NCBI RefSeq assembly: GCF_020283565.1
Contig: NC_060059.1
Coordinates: 10,051,501 to 10,115,500 of the forward strand
Source of the DNA: Trifolium pratense
Taxonomy: Eukaryota > Streptophyta > Magnoliopsida > Fabales > Fabaceae
DNA: 64,000 nucleotides
Reading direction: 5' to 3'
The notes beneath the pieces are model-generated. The model was given only the letters and a program-made list of their open reading frames with translations, was not told the origin of the DNA and ran no database searches. The translations under genes were made by a program, and so were the position numbers. Below, in pieces: positions 12,062 to 22,343 of the stretch. Numbering within the stretch: position 1 is the first letter of the stretch; every line of letters begins with the position of its first letter.

Positions 12062-12392
12062 GGTAAAATTACACTGCAGATCCTTTATTTTATTTTTTTG
12101 TAACACTTTGGTCCTTTATTTTTTTTATAATATTTTGGTCTTTATCTTTTGTTTGCAACACTTTGGTCATTTATCTTTTTTATTTGTAACACTTTAGTCC
12201 TTTTTTTTGTAACACTTTGGTCCTTATCTTAATTATTTATAAAAAATAAAGGACCTAAATGTTACAAATAAAAAAAAGGACCATAGTGTTACAAAAAAAA
12301 GATAAAGGACCAAAGTGTTACAAAAAAAAAAAGATAAAGGACTAAAATGTTACAAAAAAAATAAGATAAAGGACCTACAATGTAATTTTGCC
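12062..12392. mobile_element. Mutator-type MITE of GTAACACTTTGGTCC repeats
   Basis: 331 bp. Ends GGTAAAATTACA and inverted GGCAAAATTACA enclose repeated motifs of the type TTTGTAACACTTTGGTCCTT in one orientation on the left and the other on the right. Flanking 9-mers TTTTTTATA and TTTTGTATA differ at one base. It is the same family as the element carrying a bZIP fragment at 37039-37852. Confidence 0.7.
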
Positions 12393-12430
12393 TTTTGTAT
12401 ACATTGGTATCTAATAGGTACCCTATTAGA

Positions 12431-12563
12431 GTTTCATGAGTGTAGCTCAAATGATAGCTATCAGAGACATTATTGGAGTGGTCGGGGTTCGAACTTCGGA
12501 TTCCACATTTCTCCACATTTAAATGTATGAGTCTAGCCACTAGACTACTAGACAAAAAAAAAA
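12431..12563 (+). mobile_element. SINE with poly(A) tail
   Basis: tRNA-like box A (TGTAGCTCAAATGATAGC at 12441-12458) and box B (GGGGTTCGAACTTCGG) are followed by a conserved CTAGCCACTAGACTACTAG block and an A10 tail ending at 12563. The head imitates a tRNA but has no proper acceptor stem, so this is a retroposon. It lies 38 bp from the Mutator MITE. Confidence 0.65.
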
Positions 12564-13097
12564 GAAGAGTAAAACATAAATGAGTCTCCCCAATTAGAAA
12601 TGTTGTAACACCCTCAATATCCCATTGATTTTAATTTATAAAATGGTTGATTATTTTATTTCAAAAAGAGTGTTACTTAGTTTAACTCGACTAGTTATCA
12701 ACTATTTTAAAAATAATTGAAGGAGAATATTATTTTTGTTTTTCATTTTTTATTATTATAAAATTTATTTTTATTAAAATTTCATCTTTCAATTATTCAG
12801 TATGTACATTTTTTAAACAACAAAATTTACTCCTATTAATTAACACGAACTAAACTAATCAAAGCACACGGATGCTGACTTGAAATAGATCAATAATACA
12901 GTCAATATATTTTGGATATGGATACATACTCCATTGCATTTGATCCATTTGAAAAGAACAAAACATTTTGTTTTATGAAAATTGAAAAGACATTTCGATT
13001 GAAGTTTAGTGTAGAACAATCAAAAATGGCTGCATGGATAAGAAAATATTACATGCACATGATTTTGGTTTAGTAGCAAGTGGTAAGTGGCAAGTGG

Positions 13098-13278
13098 GAA
13101 AATTTCTCAACGCACCCACCCACTTTCTCCCCCACTCCCCAAAAAATTCGGAAAACGTTTTCCGAATTTTTTATAGTGTAAATTTTATACTAAAAAACAG
13201 TTCGGAACGTATTTTCCGAATTTTTTTAGGTGCGCTAGGGAGTGGGGCAGAAATGTTGAGGTGCGTTGAGAAATTTTC
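13098..13278. mobile_element. Mutator-type MITE with TTCGGAAAACG core
   Basis: 181 bp, ends GAAAATTTCTCAACGCACC and its inverted match, perfect 9-bp duplication GGCAAGTGG (13089-13097 and 13279-13287). The interior has two TTCGGAA palindromic blocks. Segment B lacks the element at the matching position (about 29460), so the insertion postdates the duplication. A second copy of the family, also 181 bp, is at 38520-38700. Confidence 0.8.
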
Positions 13279-13328
13279 GGCAAGTGGCAACTCATAGTGT
13301 TGAGTGTGGATTACTCTAATTGGATTAT

Positions 13329-13520
13329 GGGTTCGTTTGAATTAGCTTGAGTTTTTGCAATATAAATTAGATTATTTTGCTATTATAGATTTGTTTATGA
13401 TAAAATAGCTTATAGAAATACGATTTTTACTATTGGGAACTTATAACATAGCATAAAACCTAATTTATATTGCATAAGTTGTTTGCATAAGCTCAAAAAT
13501 AAGTTAATCCAAACAGGTCC
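13329..13520. mobile_element. PIF/Tourist-like MITE
   Basis: 192 bp with ends GGGTTCGTTTGAATTAGCTT and inverted GGACCTGTTTGGATTAACTT. The subterminal parts (TTGCAATATAAATTAGATTA and inverted partners) also pair. Flanking TAT trinucleotides are compatible with a 3-bp duplication but are not diagnostic. Confidence 0.6.
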
Positions 13521-14258
13521 TATATATGTGTTGTGTTGGTTTTTTTTTTTTTTTTTTCTTTCAGTTTTTATAAGTTTTTTTATGAATAATTTATATAATA
13601 TAAATTTTCAATCTAACGATAAATTTTAAAAATTCGTATTCGTTATAATATTATCATGACTTATACATCATACAACGTGCTTAATTAAACCACACTCTTT
13701 TATGTCAGACAAAATTTTGATGTTATTGATCTGTCATCAGAAGACTAATAATTGGATGGAGGCTTTTTTTGTTGTCAGCGGATGTGTGCTCTCAAGTTGG
13801 GAAAGTAGACTTTATAGTAATGGTATAATAAGAAAATATTTTTAATATTTATTTAAGTTGGTTAATTTTATAGGCTTAAAAATCATTCTTTTTCATGATT
13901 TGTGGTTTAATTATTTTTCCTAAGTAGACTTCTGTAAACATCTAAACCTTTTTTATTGGAAAAATGAATGAATTTTTTCTTTTACTCAAGGAATGAATGA
14001 AAGTTGAAGAGTAGATTATCTTCAATAATAAAAAGAAAAGTGCATGCAGACTTTGCCCTCTCTTTTGTAAAAAAAGAAAGAAGAAAAGTGCATTCTTGAG
14101 AGGATATTATTGCTGGAATGTTTCTCCTATGCCTATATATTAGCATTGCTGAGATTCTGAATATAGGTGAAATCATACTTTATTTTGTAATAAGTTTATA
14201 TCAATAAAAGTTTGCCATTTTAAATAATAATAATATTGTCATTTCTTTACATATCAAT
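13521..14258. other. Intergenic, no gene seen
   Basis: AT-rich spacer between a MITE and the copia element. A direct repeat of TATCAATAAAAGTTTG-type sequence near 14200 and 14250 shows that copia inserted into an already locally duplicated patch. No coding signal. Confidence 0.4.
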
Positions 14259-14263
14259 AAAAG

Positions 14264-14373
14264 TGTTAGGAAGCTCTTTTGGGCCTAGATTGATTGGGCT
14301 TGGCCCAACATTGTAAGCCTATATAAGGCAACCTTTGCTAATGAATAAACAATGGATCATTGATTACCTAACA
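14264..14373 (+). repeat. Copia 5' LTR
   Basis: 110 bp, TGTTAGGAAG to TTACCTAACA. The terminal TGTTAGG/CCTAACA form a short inverted repeat. A TATATAA box lies at 14320-14326, so transcription would begin in its last third. Confidence 0.93.
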
Positions 14374-14375
14374 AG

Positions 14376-14384
14376 TGGTATCAG
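14376..14384 (+). other. Copia primer-binding site
   Basis: TGGTATCAG, two bases after the 5' LTR, matches the first bases of the plant copia site complementary to initiator tRNA-Met (usually TGGTATCAGAGC); here the following bases diverge. Confidence 0.75.
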
Positions 14385-14577
14385 CTAAGCCTTGATCCAA
14401 GACCTTCATTTTTTTTTTCCCGCGCGCGCCAACCGTTTTTCAACGGAAACTGCAGTTTTCCGGCGTCTGTTACGGCGGTTTGTTAGGAAGTTACGGTGGT
14501 TGTTAACCGGTTTCTTCATCTTTCTTGCTCGCATTCATCATCATTCAGCTCAATTCTTCCGTTCCCTTTGAATCACG

Positions 14578-17500
14578 ATGGCAGAAAACTCCAATTTTGC
14601 TCAACCATCCATCCCTAAGTTCGATGGTTATTATGAACATTGGGCTATGCTCATGGAGAATCTTCTCCGATCAAAGGAATACTGGACAATGATTGAACAT
14701 GGAGTGCTTGCAGCTCCGGTGAATGCGACGGTAGAACAACAACGGCTTGCAGATGCAAGCAAGCTTATGGATTTGAAGGTAAAGAACTATCTTTTCCAAT
14801 CTATTGATCGAACAATTTTGGAAACCATATTGGAACGTGACACTGCAAAGAACATTTGGGATGCAATGAGACGCAAGTATCAAGGTTCAAACAAGGTGAA
14901 ACGTGCGCAATTGCAATCCCTAAGACGTGAATTTGAGATTCTTGAGATGGAAGAAACTGAATCTGTCACTGAATTCTTTGCAAGAACTCTCAAGATTGCA
15001 AATAACATGACTGCACATGGTGAAAGAATGGAGCAAGTGACAGTTGTTGAAAAGATTCTCAGATCAATGACTGAGAAATTCAACTATGTAGTGTGCTCAA
15101 TCACTGAATCCAATGATGTAACTACTATGTCCATAGATGAGTTACAAAGCAGTCTCCTTGTTCATGAGAAGCTTATGAAAGGCAAGAAGAGTCATGGTGT
15201 CACAGCTGGAGAGGAGCAAGCTCTCAAGGTATCCAATGCTGGTAGAGGGAGAGGTCGTGGCTCTTCTTCCAGAGGGAGAGGGAGAGGAAGTCAGAATAAA
15301 GAACATGTAGAATGCTTCAAGTGTCACAAAATGGGACACTACAAGAATGAATGCCCTGATTGGGATACAAATGCAAACTATGCTGAGTTTGGTTGCAAAG
15401 AAGAAATGTTACTAATGGCTTTCTCTGGTATGGATACTGACTACAAGCATGTGGCTTGGTATCTTGATAGTGGCTGCAGCAATCATATGGTTGGCAACAA
15501 AGTTTGGCTGTTTGAATTTGATGAAAGCTTCAGAGAATCAGTGAAGCTTGGGAATGACTCAAAGATGGCTGTAATGGGCAAAGGTAATGTGAAATTGGAT
15601 ATGGAAGGAAAAATAATAGTGATTACTGATGTGTATTATTTGCCTGGCTTAAGCAATAATCTGCTTAGTATAGGGCAATTACAGCAGAAGAGTATCACTA
15701 TTATCTTTAAAAACAATATGTGTCAATTGTTTCATGAAGAGAAGGGATTGATCATTAGCACTGCTATGACTGCAAATAGAATGTACATCATCTATGCACC
15801 TGTGATAATTCCAAACTGTTTGCAAATAACAAAAGAGGAAGAAGCTGATCTATGGCACAAAAGGTATGCACATCTCAGCCATAGAGGGTTGAAGGTATTG
15901 ACTGGAAAGAAGATGGTTAGAGGCTTGCCTGAATTGAAAGATAGTGAAGACAAATGTGGTGATTGCTTGTCAGGGAAGCAACACAGAGATAGTATTCCAA
16001 AGCAGGCAAATTGGAGAGCTTCTGAGAAATTAGAGCTTGTGCATTCAGATATCTGTGGTCCCTTAAACCCTAAGTCCAATGGAGGGAACAGGTATTTTAT
16101 CACTTTCACTGATGATCTCACTAGAAAAACTTGGACTTACTTTATGCAAGAAAAATCTTCTGCATTAGAACTGTTTCAAAGGTTTAAATCCCTAGTTGAA
16201 AAGGAATCTGGATGCTTGATTAAGTGTCTTAGAACTGATAGGGGTGGTGAATTCACATCTGCTATGTTCAATGATTTCTGTAGTTCTCAGGGTATAAAAA
16301 GACAATTGACAGCTGCTTACACTCCACAACAAAATGGAGTTTCAGAAAGGAAAAATAGAACACTATTAAATATGGTGAGAAGTATGTTATCTTGCAGAGA
16401 AGTGCCTAAAAGATTCTGGCCAGAAGCAGTCAATTGGGCCACTCATGTCATGAACAGGTGTCCTACTTTTGCTGTAAAAAACATCACACCAGAAGAAGCA
16501 TGGAGTGGACACAAACCATCAGTGAAGTACTTCAGAATATTTGGGTGTGTGGCTCATGTGCACATTCCAGATGCTCAGAGAAAGAAGCTGGACAAGAAAA
16601 GCATCAGATGTATTCATCTTGGTGTTAGTGAAGAGTCCAAGGCCTACAAGCTCTATGATCCAAAAGAAAGGAAGATAATTGTCAGTAGGGATGTGGTGTT
16701 TGAAGAAAATAAAAGCTGGAACTGGGATAAAAAGGCTGAAAGATCAAGGAACATTCAGTATGGAAGTGATAATGATGATGATAATGTTGATATTGCAGCA
16801 GGCAATGAAGGTGTTAATCATGATGAGGCTAACATTGACAATGAAAATGTCAATGGAAATTTTGACAGTGACATGGACTTAGAAAATACAAGTGATGAAT
16901 CACTTTCACCCAGGCAAAGAAGACCTCCAGGATATCTCAGTGATTATGTGACTAGAACAGAAGAACTAGACAGCATTGACCAGCTACAAAACCTTGCAAT
17001 AGCTATGTTCAGCACAAGTGAGGATCCACAAACATATGAAGATGCAGCAAAATTAAAAGTTTGGAGAGAAGCAATGGAATCAGAAATCAGCTCAATTGAA
17101 TCAAATGATACTTGGGAGTTGACCACCCTTCCTAAGGGAGCAAAAGCAATAGGTGTTAAGTGGATATTCAAAACCAAGTTTAATGAAAATGGCAAGATAG
17201 AGAAGTACAAAGCCAGACTAGTTGCAAAGGGATATTCACAAAAATATGGTGTTGACTATGGTGAAGTCTATGCACCTGTTGCTAGATGGGATACTATAAG
17301 AACAATTCTTTGCTTAGCTGCTTATGAAAAATGGCCTGTGCTGCAACTTGATGTCAAGAGTGCTTTCCTTCATGGTGAGCTAATGGAGGATGTGTATGTG
17401 ATGCAGCCACTGGGATATCAGAAAGGTAGGAGTGATGAAGTATACAAGCTTAAAAAGGCCCTGTATGGTTTAAAGCAAGCTTCCAGAGCTTGGTATAGCA

Positions 17501-18567
17501 AGATAGAATCTCACTTCATAACAGAAAAGTTTGAAAAATGCAGTCATGAAGCTACCTTGTTTGTCAAGCAAGGCAGTAATCAGAGGTTTTTGATAGTTAG
17601 CATATATGTGGATGATCTTATCTACACTAGTAATGATGCTTTAATGATGAATGAATTCAAAGCTTCAATGAAAGAGAAATTTGCAATGACAGACCTTGGG
17701 AAAATGAAGTATTTCTTAGGAGTTGAAGTAAGTCAGAGTGAACAAGGAATCTTCATTTATCAGCATAAGTATAGTGCTGAAATTCTGAAAAGGTTTGGAA
17801 TGATGGACTGCAACAAAGTATGTAGCCCAATTGTCACTGGATGCAAGCTAGTGAAGGATGAAAATGGGAAAGCTACTGATGCTACTACATACAAACAGAT
17901 GATTGGATGCTTGATGTATCTACTAGCCACCAGACCAGACATGACCTTTGCTGTGTGTTTGGCTGCTAGATACATGGAAAGACCAACTGAAATGCATGCT
18001 GCAGTGGTGAAAAGAATAATGAGGTACTTGAAAGGAACAATGAAGTTTGGTATTTTGTACAAATGTAAGAACAGCATTGGATTAACTATGCAAGGTTGGA
18101 GTGATTCATATTATGCTGGAGATTATGATGACAGGAAAAGCACCTCAGGTTATGTGTTTACATTAGGGGATAGTGCAATTTGCTGGTCCTCAAAAAAGCA
18201 ACCTATTGTTACTCTATCAACAACTGAGGCTGAGTATGTTGCTGCAGCCTCATGTGCTTGTCAGTGTTTGTGGTTAAGAAATGTTTTGGATCACCTGCAC
18301 ATTGAGCAAGCTGGCAGCATTAATGTTAACTGTGATAATAGTTCCACTATCAAGTTGTCTAAAAACCCCATTATGCATGGAAGGAGCAAACACATTGATG
18401 TGAGATTCCACTTTCTGAGGGATCTAAACAGAGATGGTGTGATTGAATTGAAGTTTTGCAGGTCACAAGAGCAGCTGGCAGATATCATGACCAAGCCCCT
18501 CAAGCTTGATAGCTTTTGCAAATTAAGGGAGGGAATTGGCATGTGTGAATTTTCAAAATTGAGTTAA
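14578..18567 (+). CDS. Copia gag-pol polyprotein
   Basis: An intact 1329-residue frame encodes the whole polyprotein. Seen in order: a UBN2-type gag region (about 10-200) ending in an Arg/Gly-rich stretch; a CCHC zinc knuckle (C246, C249, H254, C259); aspartic protease DSG at 297-299; integrase with zinc-binding H427, H432, C460, C463 and catalytic D491, D554, E590 (35 residues between the last two, as usual); reverse transcriptase with YVDDL (D1012, D1013); and RNase H with D1176 and E1217. The order protease-integrase-RT-RNase H defines copia as opposed to gypsy. No stop or frameshift interrupts it, and there is no envelope gene. Gag and pol are one frame, so any excess of Gag must come from another mechanism such as splicing or processing. 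The ATG at 14578 gives the standard MAENSNFAQPSIPKFDG-type start. Confidence 0.95.
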   Translation: MAENSNFAQPSIPKFDGYYEHWAMLMENLLRSKEYWTMIEHGVLAAPVNATVEQQRLADASKLMDLKVKNYLFQSIDRTILETILERDTAKNIWDAMRRKYQGSNKVKRAQLQSLRREFEILEMEETESVTEFFARTLKIANNMTAHGERMEQVTVVEKILRSMTEKFNYVVCSITESNDVTTMSIDELQSSLLVHEKLMKGKKSHGVTAGEEQALKVSNAGRGRGRGSSSRGRGRGSQNKEHVECFKCHKMGHYKNECPDWDTNANYAEFGCKEEMLLMAFSGMDTDYKHVAWYLDSGCSNHMVGNKVWLFEFDESFRESVKLGNDSKMAVMGKGNVKLDMEGKIIVITDVYYLPGLSNNLLSIGQLQQKSITIIFKNNMCQLFHEEKGLIISTAMTANRMYIIYAPVIIPNCLQITKEEEADLWHKRYAHLSHRGLKVLTGKKMVRGLPELKDSEDKCGDCLSGKQHRDSIPKQANWRASEKLELVHSDICGPLNPKSNGGNRYFITFTDDLTRKTWTYFMQEKSSALELFQRFKSLVEKESGCLIKCLRTDRGGEFTSAMFNDFCSSQGIKRQLTAAYTPQQNGVSERKNRTLLNMVRSMLSCREVPKRFWPEAVNWATHVMNRCPTFAVKNITPEEAWSGHKPSVKYFRIFGCVAHVHIPDAQRKKLDKKSIRCIHLGVSEESKAYKLYDPKERKIIVSRDVVFEENKSWNWDKKAERSRNIQYGSDNDDDNVDIAAGNEGVNHDEANIDNENVNGNFDSDMDLENTSDESLSPRQRRPPGYLSDYVTRTEELDSIDQLQNLAIAMFSTSEDPQTYEDAAKLKVWREAMESEISSIESNDTWELTTLPKGAKAIGVKWIFKTKFNENGKIEKYKARLVAKGYSQKYGVDYGEVYAPVARWDTIRTILCLAAYEKWPVLQLDVKSAFLHGELMEDVYVMQPLGYQKGRSDEVYKLKKALYGLKQASRAWYSKIESHFITEKFEKCSHEATLFVKQGSNQRFLIVSIYVDDLIYTSNDALMMNEFKASMKEKFAMTDLGKMKYFLGVEVSQSEQGIFIYQHKYSAEILKRFGMMDCNKVCSPIVTGCKLVKDENGKATDATTYKQMIGCLMYLLATRPDMTFAVCLAARYMERPTEMHAAVVKRIMRYLKGTMKFGILYKCKNSIGLTMQGWSDSYYAGDYDDRKSTSGYVFTLGDSAICWSSKKQPIVTLSTTEAEYVAAASCACQCLWLRNVLDHLHIEQAGSINVNCDNSSTIKLSKNPIMHGRSKHIDVRFHFLRDLNRDGVIELKFCRSQEQLADIMTKPLKLDSFCKLREGIGMCEFSKLS

Positions 18568-18909
18568 GGGTTGGTGTGGATATTGGTGTGGCCTGCATGT
18601 GTTAGTTGTGTGAGTTTGCTTGGCTTGCAGCCGGATTATAGCTGCAATTGCTTGTTTCTGATGGAATTGCTGGTTTGCTTGACTGTGTTGGCTTGCAGCA
18701 GGGTTCATGTGCTTGGCCTATTACTGCACTGCTTGTGCTCATAGGCGTGCCTGCAACCTGTGCCTGCAACTTGTGTCAAGCTTACAAGCTGTTGACTGCA
18801 ACTTTGTTACTTAGCTCTTTGCACTGTATTTTTGTGTTCAGTTTTAATTGTAATGTTTGAATTTTGTTTTAGAAGGTTTAAGTTGATCAAGGTTGTAATG
18901 ATCAAGCTT
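18568..18909 (+). other. Copia 3' non-coding region
   Basis: About 340 bp after the stop, with a repeated GGCTTGCAGC-type motif (18619, 18689) but no continuing gene. A 70-codon open frame inside it has no recognisable motif. Confidence 0.6.
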
Positions 18910-18920
18910 AAGGGAGGGTA
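18910..18920 (+). other. Copia polypurine tract
   Basis: AAGGGAGGG directly before the 3' LTR is the expected primer for plus-strand synthesis. Confidence 0.75.
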
Positions 18921-19030
18921 TGTTAGGAAGCTCTTTTGGGCCTAGATTGATTGGGCTTGGCCCAACATTGTAAGCCTATATAAGGCAACCTTTGCTAATG
19001 AATAAACAATGGATCATTGATTACCTAACA
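18921..19030 (+). repeat. Copia 3' LTR
   Basis: 110 bp, identical by eye to the 5' LTR at 14264-14373; followed at once by the AAAAG target duplication. Confidence 0.93.
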
Positions 19031-19035
19031 AAAAG

Positions 19036-20375
19036 TTTGTCATTTTAAATATAAGGATCCGTTTAAAGGGTCATACATAATAATATTGCCATTTTTTTAC
19101 ATATCTATTAGATATTCAACTGAAGTTCTCACCGAAAATATTAAATCATCTCAAAAGTTTTAGATTAACCACACAATAATGTGTCAAATTAACGACCACA
19201 CCTCAAGACACCTTTTCAAACCACACCCATGTCCAAAAGAGTTTCAAAAAGCCCTACCATGAGAAGACACAATCTCAAAACCATACAAGACTAGTGAAAT
19301 ATGGCTACATGATGAAATTAACAGATATTCCGATAATTTAGACTTCAACTCACATAACACACAAATAATCACTACCTTTAATCACTCTACATTTCACCAA
19401 GTTGACAACTTGTCCTAAAAAATTTGCTAAAAGAACAACTTTTGAAATAATCTGGTTAATTAGCCATAATTGGGAAAAAAATTGTACAGCTTGTCATGGG
19501 CCGGGATATCTATCATGGGGACCTCGATAGAACGATGGGTAGCACTAGTGGGTCATCAATTATATATATACATGCATTATTCATGTAGCATGGGACAATA
19601 GATATTCGAAATCCCGTTAAATATGAGTTTGGGGTTATAGTTTTTAGTGAGAAGTGAGAACATAGCGTCATATAAGGATAGTTCAGTTGATAGTTTATCC
19701 GAAACAATATTAGAGGAGTTGAAGTTCGAACTTCAAATTTTTCATTTCTCTACATTTATAGTATGTGAAAACATATTATGTATTATGAGTGATGTATTAA
19801 TCTTTAAACAATATCAATGGGGTATAATACCAACTTGGGAGGTCTCAATTATGCAATTTGAGTACCCTTGTCCTTTTATTTTTTTTATTATAAATTTTCA
19901 CTAAGAAGTGTATTAAGCTTTTCACTAAGTAAATAGTACATTGTATTGTTAATTAGAATCTCACATGGTGCACTCTGTTAGTAGAGGATAATTTTGAAAA
20001 ATAACTTATAATTTTTTTTTCTCATACAAAATTAAGTACACTTCTTAATTTATGAAAATGGACAAAAGGACTGAATTTGGGATGGAAGTAGTATGATGTA
20101 TTAGGTAAATTCTAATATAGACCACTTCATTCATCAAGTGATTCATGGTGGACCAGTCATGAACAAACATTATAATGAATACGAATTTTACAAAATTCAT
20201 CGTTGGATTGAAAGTTTATATCATATAGATCATCCATTGAAAAATTGAAAATCATTTCATATGTTATTGAGAAAAATTGAAAATCATTTGACATCTTATT
20301 GAGTCTTATCTAATATGTTTCTTTTTGTTACATGACATGGTATTTTGAAGTGGACCCGTATACCCTATCTCCTCC
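19036..20375. other. Upstream region of P450 copy A
   Basis: No coding gene. From about 19490 it matches 31030 onward of segment B (GGGCCGGGAT, GGGTCATCAATTATATAT). A weak SINE-like head is at about 19670-19780 (GATAGTTCAGTTGATAG and AAGTTCGAACTTC). The last 200 bp hold the promoter shared by the P450 copies. Confidence 0.55.
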
Positions 20376-20383
20376 TATAAATT
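20376..20383 (+). promoter_or_regulatory. TATA box of P450 copy A
   Basis: TATAAATT in a CTCCTATAAATTGGG context that is conserved at all three P450 genes. It lies about 85 bp upstream of the proposed 5'UTR intron. Confidence 0.7.
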
Positions 20384-20462
20384 GGGATGAACAAGAGTGT
20401 AAATTGCAAGAAGTCCTTCCAACAACTCATAATTTCTTAGTGCACTTTTGAGAAGTACTTAA

Positions 20463-20584
20463 GTAAGTCTTTAATCAGCTTTTCTTTCTGATTATTTCAA
20501 GCTTTAATCAATATTTCCATCTGCCTTTAATTATATGTAAAATTCCATGTACTTAACTAACATTCCTCTATTGATTACGTACAG
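20463..20584 (+). other. Probable 5'UTR intron of P450 copy A
   Basis: GTAAGT donor after ACTTAA and a TTACGTACAG acceptor just before AT-ATG. The same arrangement occurs in copies B (32290-32420) and C (42153-42748, minus). Inferred from splice signals and conservation; no transcript evidence. Confidence 0.6.
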
Positions 20585-20586
20585 AT

Positions 20587-22195
20587 ATGGATTATGTCAG
20601 TAGTGCTATGATCCTTTTGGTGACATGCATTGTCACATACTTTGTTGGTTCACTTTATGCAAGAAGCAGAAAATCAAATTACAAGCTTCCACCAGGACCT
20701 TCCATTTTCACTATCATGTCACATGTTTTTGAATTATACTATAAGCCACAACAAACACTTGCTAAATTTGCTAAGTTTTATGGTCCTGTTATGCTTATTA
20801 AATTATGCACTGAGACCACTGTGATTATTTCATCATCAGATATGGCCAAAGAAATTCTTCATACTAATGATTCTTTGTTCACTGATAGATCTGTTCCTGA
20901 CAACACAACTACTCATAATCACAACAATTTTAGCTTAGTCTTTCTCCCATTTTCACCTCTTTGGCAACACCTTAGAAAAATATGTCACAATAATTTATTC
21001 TCTAATAAGACTCTTGATGCAAGTCAAGAACTTAGACGTATGAAATTGAAAGATCTTCTTAATGATATGCATAAAAGCAGCTTAAAAGGTGAAACTGTTG
21101 ATATTGGAAGAGCTGCTTTTAAAGCTTGCATTAATTTTTTGTCATATACTTTTGTGTCTCAAGATTTTGTTGAGTCATTGGATGATGAATATAAGGACAT
21201 AGTTTCCACTCTCTTAAGTGCTGTTGGAACACCAAACATTGCTGATCATTTCCCTATATTGAAGATTCTTGACCCACAAGGCATTAAAAGGCACACTACT
21301 AAATATGTTGCAAAAGTGTTCTATGCCTTAGATATAATAATTGACAAAAGAATGAAGCTAAGACAAAGTGAAGATTATGTCTCAATGAATGACATGTTAG
21401 ATACATTGTTGGACATTTCCAAAGAAGATAGCCAAAAGATGGACAAAAAGCAGATTAAACATCTATTACTTGTATGTATTTTCCTCTCCCTGTCTATATT
21501 ATGTATGCTATTAATTCTCAGAAAATAATTTTATCATTTCTATCATTATTTTTTCCACAATATTTTACATGAAATTTTGACCTAACATGTGACTATTGTA
21601 CTTTCAATAGGATCTGCTTGTGGCAGGAACAGATACATCAGCATTTGGATTAGAAAGGGCAATGACTCGTCTAGTACACGATCCAGAGGCTATGTCAAAA
21701 GCAAAAAAGGAACTTGAGGAAACTATTGGAATTGGGAATCCAATTGAGGAATCCGACATTCCTAGGCTACCATACTTACAAGCAGTGGTAAAAGAGAGCT
21801 TGCGCTTACACCCTCCAGCTCCAATGTTGCTTCCTCGAAAAGCAAGAGTAGATGTGGAAATATCAGGTTACACAATTCCAAAAGGTGCACAAGTTCTGAT
21901 AAATGAATGGGCTATAGGTAGAACAGACATATGGGATGATGCTCATTCGTTTTCACCTGAAAGATTTTTAGGATCTGAAATCGATGTCAAAGGTCGACAC
22001 TTTAAGCTTACACCGTTTGGTAGTGGAAGACGAATATGTCCCGGCTCACCACTTGCTGTTAGAATGTTACATTTGATGTTGGGATCATTAATCAATTCCT
22101 TTGATTGGAAACTTGAAAATAATATGGAAGCTAAGGGCATGAACTTGGACAAACCTCTAAGAGCTATTCCAGTTGCACTAAACAAAGTATATTAA
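20587..22195 (+). CDS. Cytochrome P450, CYP76-type, copy A
   Basis: A microsomal haem mono-oxygenase of 489 residues. Coding exons are 20587-21471 and 21611-22195, with a 139-bp phase-0 intron. Visible parts: an N-terminal membrane anchor (about 6-25), a KLPPGP hinge, the I-helix AGTDTS at 300-305, the ExxR pair E357/R360, PERF at 411-414 and the haem loop FGSGRRICPG with C438 as iron ligand. The haem loop and the following RMLHLMLGSLINSFDWKLE match the CYP76 consensus. Known CYP76 enzymes hydroxylate monoterpenols such as geraniol or detoxify herbicides; the substrate here is unknown. The I-helix has Thr-Ser where many members have Thr-Thr. A GTAAGT donor at 20463 and an acceptor ending 20584 suggest a 5'UTR intron two bases before the ATG. 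Copies B and C are close paralogues. Confidence 0.95.
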
Positions 22196-22337
22196 GTGAT
22201 TAACTAATGAATGTAATCTCTTTGTGCAATTGTCTTTCTTTATTTTGATGTAAGCCAATTTAGTTTGTTGTTTGAGTCGGCTTAAGTGCCTCCCAGAGTT
22301 TGAAGCCTTTGTATGGGGATGTAAATTAGAGTTGGCT

Positions 22338-22343
22338 AATAAA
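22338..22343 (+). terminator. Poly(A) signal of P450 copy A
   Basis: AATAAA 143 bp after the stop codon, conserved at 34231 in copy B. Confidence 0.6.

Larger units (their letters stand above)
14264..19030 (+). mobile_element. Complete Ty1/copia LTR retrotransposon
   Basis: 4767 bp from TG to CA with two 110-bp LTRs that are identical by eye, a perfect 5-bp target duplication AAAAG (14259-14263 and 19031-19035), a primer-binding site matching the initiator-tRNA-Met type (TGGTATCAG at 14376-14384), one uninterrupted gag-pol frame and a purine tract before the 3' LTR. Identical LTRs imply a recent insertion; an intact frame implies it could be autonomous. The very short LTRs fit the Ale/Retrofit side of copia, which is an inference to be tested by reverse-transcriptase phylogeny. 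It inserted about 1.5 kb upstream of the P450 at 20587. Confidence 0.95.

Noticed and set aside
13098..13278. Reading frame 13034-13297
   Set aside because: Spans a MITE and its target duplications; no protein similarity.
18648..18860. 70-codon frame after copia pol
   Set aside because: Lies in the retrotransposon's 3' non-coding region and has no envelope-like or other recognised features.
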